A stretch of DNA of 64,000 bases from Triticum aestivum (taxonomy: Eukaryota; Streptophyta; Magnoliopsida; Poales; Poaceae). The position numbers were made by a program, and so were the translations under genes. Shown here piece by piece: positions 1-11,276 of the stretch; position 1 is the stretch's first letter; every line of letters starts with the position of its first letter. The stretch covers positions 407,333,652-407,397,651 of the forward strand of contig NC_057811.1 of assembly GCF_018294505.1 (NCBI RefSeq), read 5' to 3'. Below the pieces are notes generated by a model. The model saw only the letters and a program-made list of their open reading frames with translations, ran no database searches and was not told the origin of the DNA.

Positions 1-57
1 GTCCTCCTCCTTGACGGAGGAGACCATCCACTTACCCTGACCTCCTGATCCGGACAT
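1..57 (-). CDS. N-terminal start of an antisense ORF in the gypsy element (partial)
   Basis: On the minus strand an ATG at 57-55 opens a reading frame of 19 codons that runs off the left edge. The visible residues are Gly/Ser/Lys-rich (MSGSGGQGKW, then MVSSVKEED). It lies antisense to the retrotransposon, upstream of the polypurine tract, where some plant gypsy elements carry extra ORFs. A TATA-like box sits about 106 bases upstream and the leader between them is pyrimidine-rich on this strand. The function is unknown. Only the very start is visible, so length and domains cannot be judged. The parallel with the antisense ORF at 36583-37235 supports a real gene rather than chance. Confidence 0.45.
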   Translation of the reverse strand, partial: MSGSGGQGKWMVSSVKEED

Positions 58-161
58 GGTTGCTTGAGTGGAAAGGAGATGAGTACTTGGGCGCTGGAGC
101 TTGATATTGGAAAGACGGAGGCAGAGAGAGGGCGTGAGTGAGGAAGAGCGAGCCCTTATCC

Positions 162-172
162 CCTTATAAAGG
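162..172 (-). promoter_or_regulatory. TATA-like box for the antisense ORF
   Basis: On the minus strand the sequence reads cctttataagg, a good plant TATA-like core. With a transcription start about 30 bases downstream, the leader to the ATG at 57 would be roughly 75 nt and rich in C and T. This is inferred from spacing only. The same arrangement recurs at 37312-37319 in another element. Confidence 0.4.
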
Positions 173-425
173 CAGCGAATATTAAAAGCCTCCTCACTCG
201 CCCTAAAAACTCGCCTTCTCCCAAGGGCCGTATAAACGACACGGTTGGGTTACCCATGCCCGCATTGATGAGAATCCCGCGATAAGGGGACACGATCTCT
301 GCTTTGACAAGACGTGCCAATGGCAACCGCTTCTCAAAACATAGAGCGGCAGACGAAAAAGGTTCGAAATTATGACCGGACAGACGTGATGTCGTGTTGT
401 AAAAAGCTGTCAGCGGATAGGACTC

Positions 426-428
<3 letters not shown>

Positions 429-465
<37 letters not shown>
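429..465. repeat. (TA)n microsatellite
   Basis: About 18 TA dinucleotides in an uninterrupted run, inside the 3' internal region of the gypsy element about 160 bases before its polypurine tract. The copy number is likely to vary between copies. Confidence 0.97.
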
Positions 466-467
<2 letters not shown>

Positions 468-622
468 TCTCTGCGGTTGTGTGTGGTATGTAACAGGTCC
501 AGATACTATCGTCGCATCCGAAGATTATCTTGGAGTTCGGGGAAAGGGGAACCTGCCTTGCAATGCCGAAGACAATCTGCGCGCCGGACTCCTCGTCATT
601 GAAAGCCAGGTTCAGGGGCTAC

Positions 623-1103
623 TGAGGGAGTCCTGGACTAAGGGGTCCTCGGGCGTCCGGCCTGTTATCTATGCGCCGGACTGATGGGCTGTGAAGACAT
701 GAAGGCCGAACATTGTACCCGTGTCCGGATTGGACTCTACTTGGCGCAGAAGGCAAGCCTGGCGACCGATTATGAAGATTCCTTCTTATGTAACCGACTC
801 TATGTAAACCCTAGATCCCCTCGGTGTCTATATAAACCAGAGGGGATAGTCCGGAAAGGACAGATACACATTACCATAGTCATGTAGGCTAGGCTTCTAG
901 GGTTTAGCCATTACGATCTCGTGGTAGATCAACTCTTGTAATACTCATATTCATCAAGATCAATCAAACAGGAAGTAGGGTATTACCTCCATAGAGAGGG
1001 CCCGAACCTGGGTAAACATCGTGTCTCCCGCCTCCTGTTAGCATCGATCCTAGACGCACATATCGGGACCCCTACCCGAGATCCGCCGGTTTTGACACCG
1101 ACA
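623..1103 (+). repeat. 3' LTR of gypsy element, 481 bp
   Basis: The LTR begins TGAGGGAGTCCTGG after a polypurine tract and ends GTTTTGACACCGACA, so it has TG...CA ends. A plant-like promoter core is visible (tctatataaacc, about 828-839), followed by a leader with ctcttgtaatactcat and the phrase ggcccgaacctgggtaaac typical of grass gypsy R/U5 regions. The five bases on either side (gctac on the left inside the element, ggagg on the right) cannot test a TSD because the left end is outside the window. Confidence 0.75.
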
Positions 1104-1510
1104 GGAGGCGGCCCTCGTCCCCTTGCGCGCTCGGCGAACTCACGGAGTGTGGCCTCACGGACTGCAGAGGCGTGGCTGTCGTTGGATCTTGCATAGCTAC
1201 CATCGTCAGAGGAGAACAGGGACGGGTCGTTCAGACCAATCCCGTGCATGCGGAAGTCGAGGTGGGTGAGGGAGACGATGATGAGGTCGTGGCCCGGGAT
1301 AAGAACGACGAGGCCAGGAGGCAGCCTCTTGCCTCGAGTAACCATCACCAGAGCGCGAACGCTGACGAAGTCGCCAGCACCCACACAGTACTGGTCGAGA
1401 GCAGAGACGGAGCCGAGGTGTGCAAAGAAGTATTTGATGCCATCATCATGCCACAGCTCATGGGGGAAATCGTTTGCTTCGATCTCCATGAGGTCTTGGA
1501 AGTTGGCCAT
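1104..1510 (-). pseudogene. Fragment resembling LINE/retroelement ORF1 protein, cut by the gypsy insertion
   Basis: An open minus-strand frame begins with MANFQDLMEIEAND at 1510 and stays open until it meets the LTR end at 1103, beyond which the reading frame is LTR sequence. The residues FPHELWHDDGIKYFFAHLG recall the region after a DUF4283-type domain in plant LINE ORF1-like proteins, which often reads P-x-x-x-W. That assignment is weak and rests on pattern only. The frame is truncated exactly at the LTR end, so the gypsy element landed in or next to it. It points away from the LINE fragment at 1546-2511, so the two are head-to-head remnants rather than one element. Confidence 0.3.
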
Positions 1511-1545
1511 GGAACGATTGCCGGGCCACCCTCTTCACCGACTTT

Positions 1546-2511
1546 GTGTGGAAGGTAATCAGAGGAGTCCTACCTTGTTGTGGTACCCTAAAAAGTCGCC
1601 ATATGCCTGTCACGGGACAATGCCCGATATGCCATACAAGTTTTGACGATGGACAACATTGTTTATTTACATGTGAAAGAGCGATGGATATCTGGAAGGA
1701 GCTGGGACTTAAGGAAGAGGTTCAGAAAGCTATAGCGGAGGACCGGTCGGGCTCATTCACAATGGCTGCTCTTGTAGAGCGACATGATACTAAAAACACA
1801 TTGTCTGTAGCTGACTTAACCGCGGTGGGAAGCTGGTACATCTGGTTGCAGCGACGACAAATTGTCAAAGGCGAGATAGTCCGGCAGCCGAACCAAACTG
1901 CAATATCAATACGAGTTCTAGCGACAAACTTTATTCCTTCACTGACACCTAACCAGCCGGTGGTGAAGCGTGATCATATGTGGCACAAGCCAAGGATAGG
2001 AGTAGTTAAGATTAATGTTGATGCATCCTTTAGCGCAGAAAATATGTCTGCGGGTACAGGAGCAGTGGCACGAGATGAACATGGCGAGTTTATAGCTGCT
2101 GCAGCCTGGTTCATACCGCATGTGGTGTCAGTGGATGCGGCAGAGAAGATTGTTCTTCAGAATGGTTTCTATCTAGCATCCGAGATTGGTTGTAACAACC
2201 TACACACTGAGTCAGATAGCTCAAATGCAGTTGATGCTCTCAATTCTGAAACCTTTCCTGGGCACGAATCGGCTATCCTTCTGGAAAGTAAAGAGATGGG
2301 TCTGGACTATGCAAAGTATGTAGTAAGTAAGTGCCCTCGGGAAGCAAACTGTGTAGCCGATTGTATAGCAAAATCATCTCTCGCTAGTAGATCTTCTAAG
2401 GTTTGGAAAGATGCTATCCCAGACTTTATTTCTCATCTTATTGTAAACGATCTCGCCATTATTGGAGAAATAAAATTTTGCCTTGTCAAAAAAATCTCTC
2501 TCCCCTCGTAG
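1546..2511 (+). pseudogene. 3' end of a LINE ORF2: zinc-binding and RNase H domains
   Basis: A 321-residue open frame is the C-terminal end of an L1-type reverse transcriptase polyprotein. Near residues 15-50 it has the zf-RVT pattern (CPICHTSFDDGQHCLFTCE, then IWKELGL). From about residue 150 it has an RVT_3-type RNase H domain with INVDASFS, GTGAVARDEHGEF, AAEKIVLQNGF, ESDSSNAVDAL and REANCVADCIAKSS. Endonuclease and RT domains are absent, so it is a fragment or heavily 5'-truncated. No clear poly(A) tail was found, although an A-run (2488-2494) lies near the stop. The fragment keeps an open frame for over 900 bases, which suggests modest decay. Transcription is unlikely. Confidence 0.75.
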
Positions 2512-2520
2512 CAACCCCGT

Positions 2521-5169
2521 CTCCACTTGGCAGCAGTGCCCATCATCGCTCGCAGCATCGGTACCTGGGCCTGTAGCACCATTTCCAGCGGCCCCCAAGG
2601 CACCGAGCCATTGCCGCCCTCTAAGCACCACGTGAAACATGTAATTGCAGCACTCATGAGCGGCTACCTTGCAATAGCACGGTCAGCGGCGCCCAGGCCT
2701 TGCAGTGCCGGTGCCCGCCCCAAGCAACCATCGATGCATGCCCTGCAACAATTGTCAATGTTGCACAACTCGGATCCCGACTTGCAGCAATGGTGGCTGC
2801 TGCAGGTAGAGATTGCAACAACGACGATGGTGGGAGCGGGCATCCTTGTAGAGTGGCTTTTCCTTCTGTTGCAGCGCTGGTCACCACCGCATCGAGGGTT
2901 GAAACAACCGCACCGACAGTGTCATTGCTCTTGTAACACAGTAGTTCTAGGTTCCTAGTTGCATCCGGTGCCCGACCCTCGTAGCACCTCAACAGCCCTT
3001 ACAACTGCAATGGTTTAGGGGGTGCGTCTACACGTGTGGGTTGCAACAGGCACATGCTTGCAACAATGGTGGGTGCGGTGGGCTACATTATCACTTTCAA
3101 CAATGGCATGTGGCAGCGGCAACAAGCATACATTGGGGGCGGGGGAATGAGAGAGTGACGGGGGGAGAGATGATAGGGAGGGGACGAGATGTGTTGAGAT
3201 ATTTTTGAAAATAGGGCATGCGGTGCGGGAGGGGGCACGGGGATGCGTGGCGCATGATGGAGGCAAACGACACTATGTTGTTTTTGGTCCAGCAATTTGA
3301 ATTGTTTTTTGTATACATATTGTATGAGTATATGTTGATTTTAAGACAAATTTAACGTTAAATTAAAGCTTAGTGGGCCAATACAAGCACAAACTAAGAA
3401 ATCTCTTTCTCCACATGTGACTCGAAGAAACTTTAGGGTTTTTGCCTTCCTCATCTGTCACCCAGGCTCCACGACACCTGTGTGTTGGAGGTGCAGCGGA
3501 CCCCCTCCCCTTGCTGGTGGGAGGGATCTCTTCCTTGTTTAAAGTGGCTTTAGTGTTGATGGGGTGGTGGCGTACGAAATTTAGAATAATGCCCCCTCTC
3601 CATATCCTCGCTTTGACGATGCGACTAGCACAGACGAAGGGCATGTAGACGTGTGTCCCTGGAAAGTCTTCTTGGATTCGGTTGGCGTTTGTCTCCGGTG
3701 GATCTCTCCAGATTCGATCAATCCTCGTTTCGTTGGTGTTTTCTGCATGTATGACCCTTTTGTTTTACGCTTCACATCATGATTGATGGTTGCTGTTCTA
3801 GTGCATTGGTCCTTTAGGACCTTAGCATGATAACTTCCCGGTTGGCTACTACAACATGGTTGGCAAGGCTCCGGTGAGGAAGGACTCACGCTCCCGTGCT
3901 TGTAGGCACCGCTAGGTGCTCCATGGACTTGACTGTATTTTTTTTACTTTTGGTATTCTTTGTACTACCATTGCATATTATTAATAAAATGGAGGTTTTT
4001 CACAAAAAACTAGATCCAGTTCATACGGTATCCTCCCGGTGTATCGGGCACCAATGGTGCTGGGAGGTTATTTGCTCATTTCCCTTCTTCTTTTCCCTAT
4101 TGGGAGTCAATAGATCCATCATGAGAGAGAGCTTGGGCAGGCACGATCCCTGATCCCCTCTGTCGGAGACACTGGCTGGAAGGGAGATGGACGAGGTGAC
4201 TGGCGCATCCCTATGTGTTGTAGAGTTAGGTTTAGTGTTTCCCTCGGGGTGTCCAGTGTTTCTGTCGTTGAGGAGCACCCTACTGGTGTTCTCGAGCAAC
4301 ACTTGGTGGCTAGCGGCGGCATTCATCCTGATAGTGGTGGCAATGTGATGGCTGCTAGTGGACCGTTCTTCGTCAGCGTGCCCCTCAATAAGCCCGGGTT
4401 CCTTGATCTAGAGAAATCCCCTACCCTTTCTCTCGACACTCGAGGTCACCAAGGCGATAGATGAAGACACGCCGAGGAAGAGGATCTTGGAGCTTGCGGA
4501 TCAGGTGGAGCAGATCAACAGAGGTGGATTTCTCAGAGGAGCTATGCTGCCTGGAGGAAGCCGCTCTTTGTTGCATCTCTGCCTTTTCTGGCCGAATGCC
4601 GGCCACAAAATTCCTCCCGACAAGGAAGCCCTATGGGAGGTAGGAGCTACATTAACTTGGAGCCCATGACGAGCATGCATCAACAGTCAAGATGACCATG
4701 ATGCATCAAGTGTTGGCATTGAGGTTGGATCTGAGCAGCTGTGTTGTTCGGCTCAGTTGCAATTTAGTTTTTTAGGTTCATGTCATTCTTAAAATCAAGG
4801 ACTTAGGTATAATTTCTCCTTTTGTGGAAAACTTACCTATACTTGTACTATCTCTATTAAGCTTTGTAATAATGTAGATATCTAGGCCCTTTAGGGCCTT
4901 TCTGAGTTAAAAAATGCTTGGCACAAACAAACCTGGCCATATAGACCGTGCTTTCAAGACCAAACCGAGAGCACAAATTTTTGGCCCAGCAAGATACATG
5001 AATAAAAGGGTCAGGCCGACCCTCGACCCACCAAGGAATAAAGCCGATTCTCAAAGACGACCTTAAGACTTGCCCGACATTATCCTTTTAGCACTATTTG
5101 ACTTTTTAGGCATTTTAAGAGTTTTTTATGAATCCTAACACTTTATTACTCAATTCGCAATGTTTGGGA
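2521..5169. other. Unassigned intergenic DNA with decayed repeat remnants
   Basis: No gene could be supported here. 2520-3100 is a low-complexity stretch rich in gcaaca/ttgcaac words. 3370-4000 has a transcript-like look (CT-rich leader words, then ttattaataaaatgg followed by A-runs near 3980-4010). 4020-4850 holds short open frames without recognisable domains and ends in AT-rich DNA resembling a 3' UTR. 4870-4900 contains a small palindromic cctttagggcctt motif. This may be remains of a non-LTR or DNA element, but terminal repeats and target duplications could not be found. Confidence 0.5.
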
Positions 5170-5233
5170 TATAAATACGGTCATGGGGTGTCCTAACTAG
5201 AAGTGGCGCCCCTGAGCTAAGCAATGAGAAAAT

Positions 5234-6320
5234 TTAGCAATGCACGACCCTCAAATAGGAAATTACATTTAAAATTCGAAGCTCGCAAATTGATTTCAGC
5301 AATATTTTGACCATGCACCCCGCACTTCCCTTTTGGATGTCCCTTGCAATTTTGTTTGAATCCGTAGAGATCACAATGTCATGGAGAAAAAGACCCTTAG
5401 CAAAAGATAGTGCTTCCCTGCAAGCAATTGTTTTGAGTGTAACCATATCACAAACACCATGGCCCACTAATGCAGACGAGCCTAGATAATTTCCATTTTA
5501 ATCCTTGCAAACAGTTGCCCTAGAGCCACCAATGCCTGATATAGTGAGGCCCACATCAACATGGATTTTGGAAAATCCTGCAAGTGGTGGCACCATACGA
5601 TCTAAACCCTGCCGAACTTCCCTTGCTTGTTGTGACTAATTTGCGCTCTTCTGTTATACAACTCCAAGTTCTGATATGAAGTTTGCAACGAACATAGGGT
5701 AGATAGTGGGCTTTGCAATACTCCTTTGTGTATGGCCTTTCTCCTTGCCCACTAGGTAGGCCATAATGTTGCTGCTAGTCTCATGAACGCTTCATGGGGT
5801 AGTGAATCCATCATCGCAAATAGCCATTGTTTCACACTTGGTTCATTGGTTACCATCATGTGTTCTGCCATATCATCATCCACCAATTCCCACGAGATTG
5901 AAAACTCTATAAAAGAACGGCGCCACGAGTCCTCCAGCCCACACAAGGCACATGCGCTTGATGTAGACATATTACAATGACACCGTACATCCTCCGTGGG
6001 TAAGGAGTGCTTGGCCATCCTCCATAAGAACATCCTAATCTTTCCTGGGACTTGTATCTTCCACAATGATTTCCATGACGCCTCCTGATGTACCAAGTTA
6101 GACAATCCATCTCTCTCCTCTAGCCAAGCTTCTCTAAGAAATTTGGTGGCAATCATTATTTTATATTCTGACCGAACTGGAAAATCTCTATTCTTCTCAT
6201 GATTCCATGCCCAAACATCGCTGATATTTCTTCTACACAAAGGAATTTTCAATATAACCGGGACATGTATAGGAATAAATGCCTCCTCGACCGTGTTCTA
6301 TTCCACGTGGTAGTTGCGGG
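5234..6320 (-). pseudogene. LINE ORF2 C-terminal part: zf-RVT and RNase H domains
   Basis: Reading leftwards from 6252, an open frame of 166 residues shows the typical LINE linker and zinc-binding region: FPVRSEYKI, WKSLWKIQVPGKIRMFLWRMA, SLPTEDVRCHC and CALCGLEDSWRRSF. After frame breaks, 5467-5234 gives the RVT_3 RNase H core (ACREALSFAKGLF, VISTDSNKIARDI). These domains normally sit in this order after the RT domain. The RNase H domain is interrupted by frameshifts, and its N-terminal D-containing strand is not in the same frame. The part nearest 6320 continues in the fragment beyond 11277. Confidence 0.75.
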
Positions 6321-6326
6321 ATCAAT

Positions 6327-9300
6327 TGTGGCACCCCGATCCGCATGGAGCAGGGAGCCTTCGCACGTTAGCCCAGGATAACACCTGACGCATGACAGGT
6401 CCATAATACAGCATTCCAGGTACAAAAATATTCATAAAATACATGTATATGAGATTACATCATTGATGAATACAATTATCTGGCATAGCCCTAAGGCTAT
6501 TAAATGACAACGGAAGTTTGATAAAAATGGCGGCGGAAGTCTTGGTTTGGCGGCTCATCAACTCTGGCTGGGCTCCACAACTCACAGGACTGGCAAGGTT
6601 ACGTCCTAGCACGACGGATCAAGCGAGCAATACGGGTACGACCTACAAAACTAGCATGACACGCCAGGTCAGTACATTGAATGTACTTGCAAGACAACCA
6701 AATACATAGCATCCAAACAAGCTGCAGACAAAGCAAGAACCGAGCGCATGCAACACCCTATCTCATATCAATTACTGAACATGGCATGATAAAAATCAAC
6801 TAAGCATGAACAAAATCATAACATCTACTAACATGGCAAAGACATGGCATATCAGAACATGATTATAACATTGTAATAGCAAAACATAGAATTTTATCTC
6901 AATCATGGCATAACTTAACATGTCAATCAAAGCATAGCATGGCATCAAGAAACTATGCTGAAAATAAACTACCAATAATATCCAATGCAGACATAGCATG
7001 TTAACATTATGCAATCATCTTCTGTTCTATCATGGTTCTTTAAATGAAAATAATGATATATTATTCCAGCAATGCAACCAAACTTGTGCACCGAGTCCCT
7101 CGGACTCTCTTATCAACTGTGATCATCTCTGGATCACAAACACACCACCAAAGTAGTCTTTCTCAAGAACAACTCATGATCCTTACGGCGATCACAACCA
7201 CGACCAACACTTGGTCTCCAACCGTGATCCTTACGGCGATCACAACCACGACCAATATTTGGCCCATGATCCTTACGACGATCACAACCACTTATCTCAT
7301 CATCAAAATATCGTCGTGACTCCTCACGACTATCTCATAGTTCAAGTTACCATATTCTTGTTATCACATATTTATTTACCAACTTAATTATTTTGGTTTG
7401 TCCTCCATTTCGACCAAGACCTGATAGTGGGACCTACTATGAACTGTTGCTATCGATAGACTTTATACACTCTGCAGAGGTAGCACACTGTACCCACACC
7501 ATGGAACCCATGGCCTCGTCATCCCATTCGGGTGGACCAACGGCATTCCGACGAAACCAACCTACTGCCATGACGCTCTCCCGGCCACTCCGACCCAATC
7601 CCCAACGGGCTGGTCCTGGGTGGCCCCGTATACCAAAGACACCCCGACCACCGTTGTGGTCAACTCCCACTCGGGGACACTCCCACTCGGGGACTGGTAC
7701 CAAAATCTCAAAAACGAGCACACAAGGTTATGTCCGCTTACCTGATCAGGGTAAGCACGCCCATAACCTTCCCTAGTTGGAGGCACCGACGAGAGGCACG
7801 ACAATAGATCGCATTAAGGCCTTCCCAAAAAGGAAAATGTGGCTGCACTGAAAAAGTTCGGTTTGGCGGCACTATGACTCGATCCCATCGATGACGGAGG
7901 AGGTTTGTTATTATTAAGTCATTTTATTTCCTTCTCCATCATCATGAACATATTTAACATGAGTGCAACATGCCGCATACAAATGCACGAACAAAATATT
8001 GAACTCCTCAAGTGCACAACTATAACATAAAGGACACGACAATAGTATATCAACGGTGCATTACAATCCTCATAACAGTTTATAACGATGACATGCAAAT
8101 AAAGTAGAGTAGTGACATGGCATTATCAATAACAACATTTTAATTAGCATGGCAAAAGATATCATGAAAACGCAAGCATGCATGACAGGCATAAAGGAAT
8201 AACTGCAGATGAAAACGATATGAAACAACTGCAACTACGCACACACAAGGTGCAAGCAAAGTCAACATGCAAGTTCGGGGCTCATGATAAGAGGTTGGCT
8301 TGCCTGGGGGTCGACAAATACTCTGGGAAGAAGTGCGAAATGATCGCGAAAAGATTTGCCGGAAACAGTTCCTTCTCGAAGGGGGCTATTTACGGGCAGG
8401 GGCAAAAAGGTCATTTTCACTATGTGAAAATATTATGAAAATGATACCAACGGAAAGTGCTCGACGAACAGAGAACGTGAGCCGTGGAATCACCTTATTC
8501 GGAGTTACGGGTAAAAAGATACGGACGTTTAAAGCTTAGGGACTAGTCTGTAAAAATACTTCTACAAACAGGTCCCTGATAGTTTAAACAGAACGTGTTT
8601 TTTTAAAATATGTTTTCCAGAGAGGGAAACGTATTCCTGGCCGAAGGAGAGGAGAAATGCGCTTTCTGAGATTGAAAGCGTACTTTCCCGAAAGGCGCTT
8701 TCGCGTGGGGAAAGCGGCTTCGCGGCGGGGCGTAGCCACTTATCCACGCGGGCAGGATCGGTCAACACGGCAGAGGCGGGGCCGGGCGCCAGAGTCGCTG
8801 CCAGGTGGGGTCAGGGAAAGGCGCGGGGCCCGCCGGCACAGAAGAGGCGAGGCCAGAAGCGTGACCGGCGACGGGCCGACCGGCTCCAGCCACCTCCCAC
8901 CAGGGCGAAGATGACGGCGGGGTCAGGGAGGGACACCGCGTCCATCCTGATGGGAAACGGGCGCTGGGGAGATCCACAGCCGTGACGGCCATGGAAGCAG
9001 AGAGCTCCACTGCGGCGGTAGTGGCTCTAGGGGCGCGGCCACAGGGCACTCCGACGCTAAGGGGAGGGAGTGGGGACGGTCTACGGGCTCCGGGGAGGCT
9101 GCTGGTGGAGGAGAGAGGGAGAGGCCCGCCCGCCATTGCTCAAATTTGAGCAGGCCGAGGCAGCGGCTATGGAGATGGGGAGGGGATGGAGAGGCTCCGA
9201 GGCGAGGGGGAGAGAGCTGCGGGTGGTTGGGGACTGCGAGGGAGCTCGCGGCTTGCCTATATAGCCGCGGGGAGGGCTCGAGGAGGTGGCACGCGGCAGG

Positions 9301-11271
9301 CGACGTGTCCGTGCGCCGGCGAGGGGCGCAGTGTCGGCAGGCGCGGCCAAAGCTCATGGGAATCGGTGGGAAGGCGACGAGGAGGGAGCAGACGCGGCGC
9401 AGAGGCTCACGGAGACGAGCAAGGCTCGAGGACAAGAGGAGGAAGCGGACACCGGCGAGGAAGAGGACGAGCTCACGGGCACGCACTGCTCGAGCGTTGG
9501 CACGGCTCGCCTGAGAAGAAAACGAAGGGGGCCAGAGGTCGAGGGGGAAGACGACGTCGAGGGGGAGCTATTGGGCATTAATGGCGAGGCCAGAGCTGGT
9601 CGGAGCAGCGATGCCGACGCGAACAGTGGCTAGACCACCGTTTTGGCTGGCTGCCCTCGTAGTCACCACTGGCATGGCGCGCTCTGGAATTTTTACTGAG
9701 GTAAGTTCATGTCTACCGCGAAGTCCTTCCAGCGTGGAGTGTTACCATGGTGAAAGATCGGGCAGAGACAAATGGAGATGAGTGAAACAAGCTCCACAAA
9801 TTTGCTGTTGCAAACTTGGCAACATCCTAGAGATTAAACCAGAGAGGGTAAATGGTAAACTTGATGTCCGGGAGGCTTGGGGTAGAAAGGACTACGGTCC
9901 TGGGAGTTTTGAGGTAAAATGGACAACTATTTACCATAGTTGCTGTACAACCACCAAAACTGACCCAGAAACTTAATCATGATGAAACACTCACTAGGAG
10001 TGATGGATTGCGCTATAACATGGCAAAGCCTGATGATTTGAACATACCATGATGCTGTAAAAAGTTCATACCAAATGGACTCACCAAAATGGTACTTCCT
10101 TCACAGCTACCATTTCTGTCCAAAAACTTCAAAAAAATCCTCAAGGCAATTGGTCAAGTGAAATGAGCCACAATCTTGTGGAGATAGGTTATATGAGTAG
10201 GAGAAGACCTGTAAAAATTATCAGCCATAATGGAGCAAGATAAAATACACTTACTTCACAAACTGAAAATTTGGACATAAAACAAGAATTGCTCCTGTGC
10301 TCACATAGTTCAATGAAATTAACTGAATTTGGGTGGAGGATAATGATTTGAGATACTCGAGAGGATGGAAAAGTTTCATCCCATTTGAAAACACTATGAA
10401 GGTACTTCCTTCACAAACTTGTGTTCTGGTCAGAAACTTTTAAAAATTGCACAGGGAGCTAGGTTGAATTGATTGAGCTCATCTTTGGTATCCATGGGTT
10501 ATTTAACAATGTTAAACACCCTGCCAAATTTCAGCTCAATTGGACTTAGCAATAAAGCACTTCCTTTGCAAAATTTCAGAGAAGGCGGAAACTTGCATTG
10601 GATCATGTGCCAAATTTTGAACTGTGGAATCATGATATTAGGATGGAACTAATGATTATATAGCAAGGACAAGCTCCACAATTTATGTGGGAATTTTCTC
10701 TGCTATAAAAATAGTAGTTCCTTTGGAAATTGGCAGAAATGCAATATTGGCATTAAATAGGAAAAGTCAATTTTCCTTATTTAATTATGGCCAATATACT
10801 CGCCAGAGCTCGGATTAGGCATAAGCATCAACTCCACCAATTCTCATGAATTTAGGAGATGGCTAGATATGCCTTTGGATTTTATTCCTCAGAAAGGCAA
10901 GAAAAGGAATAAATCATAATTCAAAAATATTGCATTGGACTTAGCAATATTTTTGCATATCCAAGGTTATGAAAGATAGGATGATCTCTCGGATCAATTG
11001 GGAGGATCAACAGAACAAGGAAAATGGTGGCTCCTTTGTAATCACAAGGGCATATCCAAATTCCAAAAATTTGGAATTAGGGATTAAGAGGAATTGAGCT
11101 GATGCAAATGAGGTCTTGCCCACTGAAAAATACATGAGCAGGATTTTGAAAGGTTGGAAATGACAAAATTTTCTCAGGGTCATCCAGCAAACTCAGGAGA
11201 AAATTTTGAAAATGAGTGCCAGGAGAGAATAACAGCACAAAAATTGATAACCCAATTTTGGGGCTGTTACA
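6327..11271. mobile_element. 4945-bp solo LTR with 5-bp target duplication
   Basis: The element starts TGTGGCACCCCGATCC and ends GGGGCTGTTACA, so it has TGT...ACA ends. It is flanked by tcaat on both sides (6322-6326 and 11272-11276; atcaat can be read as six bases on both sides). The host LINE reads on after removing it. No internal domain, primer-binding site or second LTR is present, so it is a solo LTR left by LTR-LTR recombination. The length resembles the very long LTRs of the barley/wheat Sukkula-type (LARD) elements; this is a guess from length. The middle part (about 8640-9600) is very GC-rich and carries many chance ORFs. 9960-11270 is AT-rich. The strand cannot be fixed. Confidence 0.8.
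7178..7300. repeat. Short tandem repeat inside the long LTR
   Basis: The phrase gatccttacggcgatcacaa recurs starting at 7178, 7226 and 7268 (the third copy with one change), giving units of 48 and 42 bases. Related gatcatctctggatcac words precede it and a cgtcgtgactcctcacgac palindrome follows. Confidence 0.85.
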
Positions 11272-11276
11272 TCAAT

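Larger units (their letters stand above)
1..1103 (+). mobile_element. 3' part of a Ty3/gypsy element (Fatima-like) with its 3' LTR
   Basis: The stretch reads as the end of a plus-oriented LTR retrotransposon cut by the window edge. An internal region without sense ORFs leads to a purine-rich tract (ttcaggggctac, 611-622) directly before an LTR that starts TGAGGGAG and ends CCGACA. The sequence after 1103 is not a primer-binding site, so this is the 3' LTR and the body of the element lies to the left, outside the window. The internal part carries the start of an antisense ORF (1-57), a TATA-like box for it, and a TA microsatellite. The family name Fatima is from memory of wheat repeats and is tentative. 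The gypsy 3'-end assignment is firmer because of the tract-LTR junction. Confidence 0.75.

Noticed and set aside
8657..9633. Several overlapping Arg/Gly-rich ORFs of 85-190 codons on both strands
   Set aside because: They lie in the GC-rich middle of a long LTR, have no domains, and are open on both strands because of base composition.
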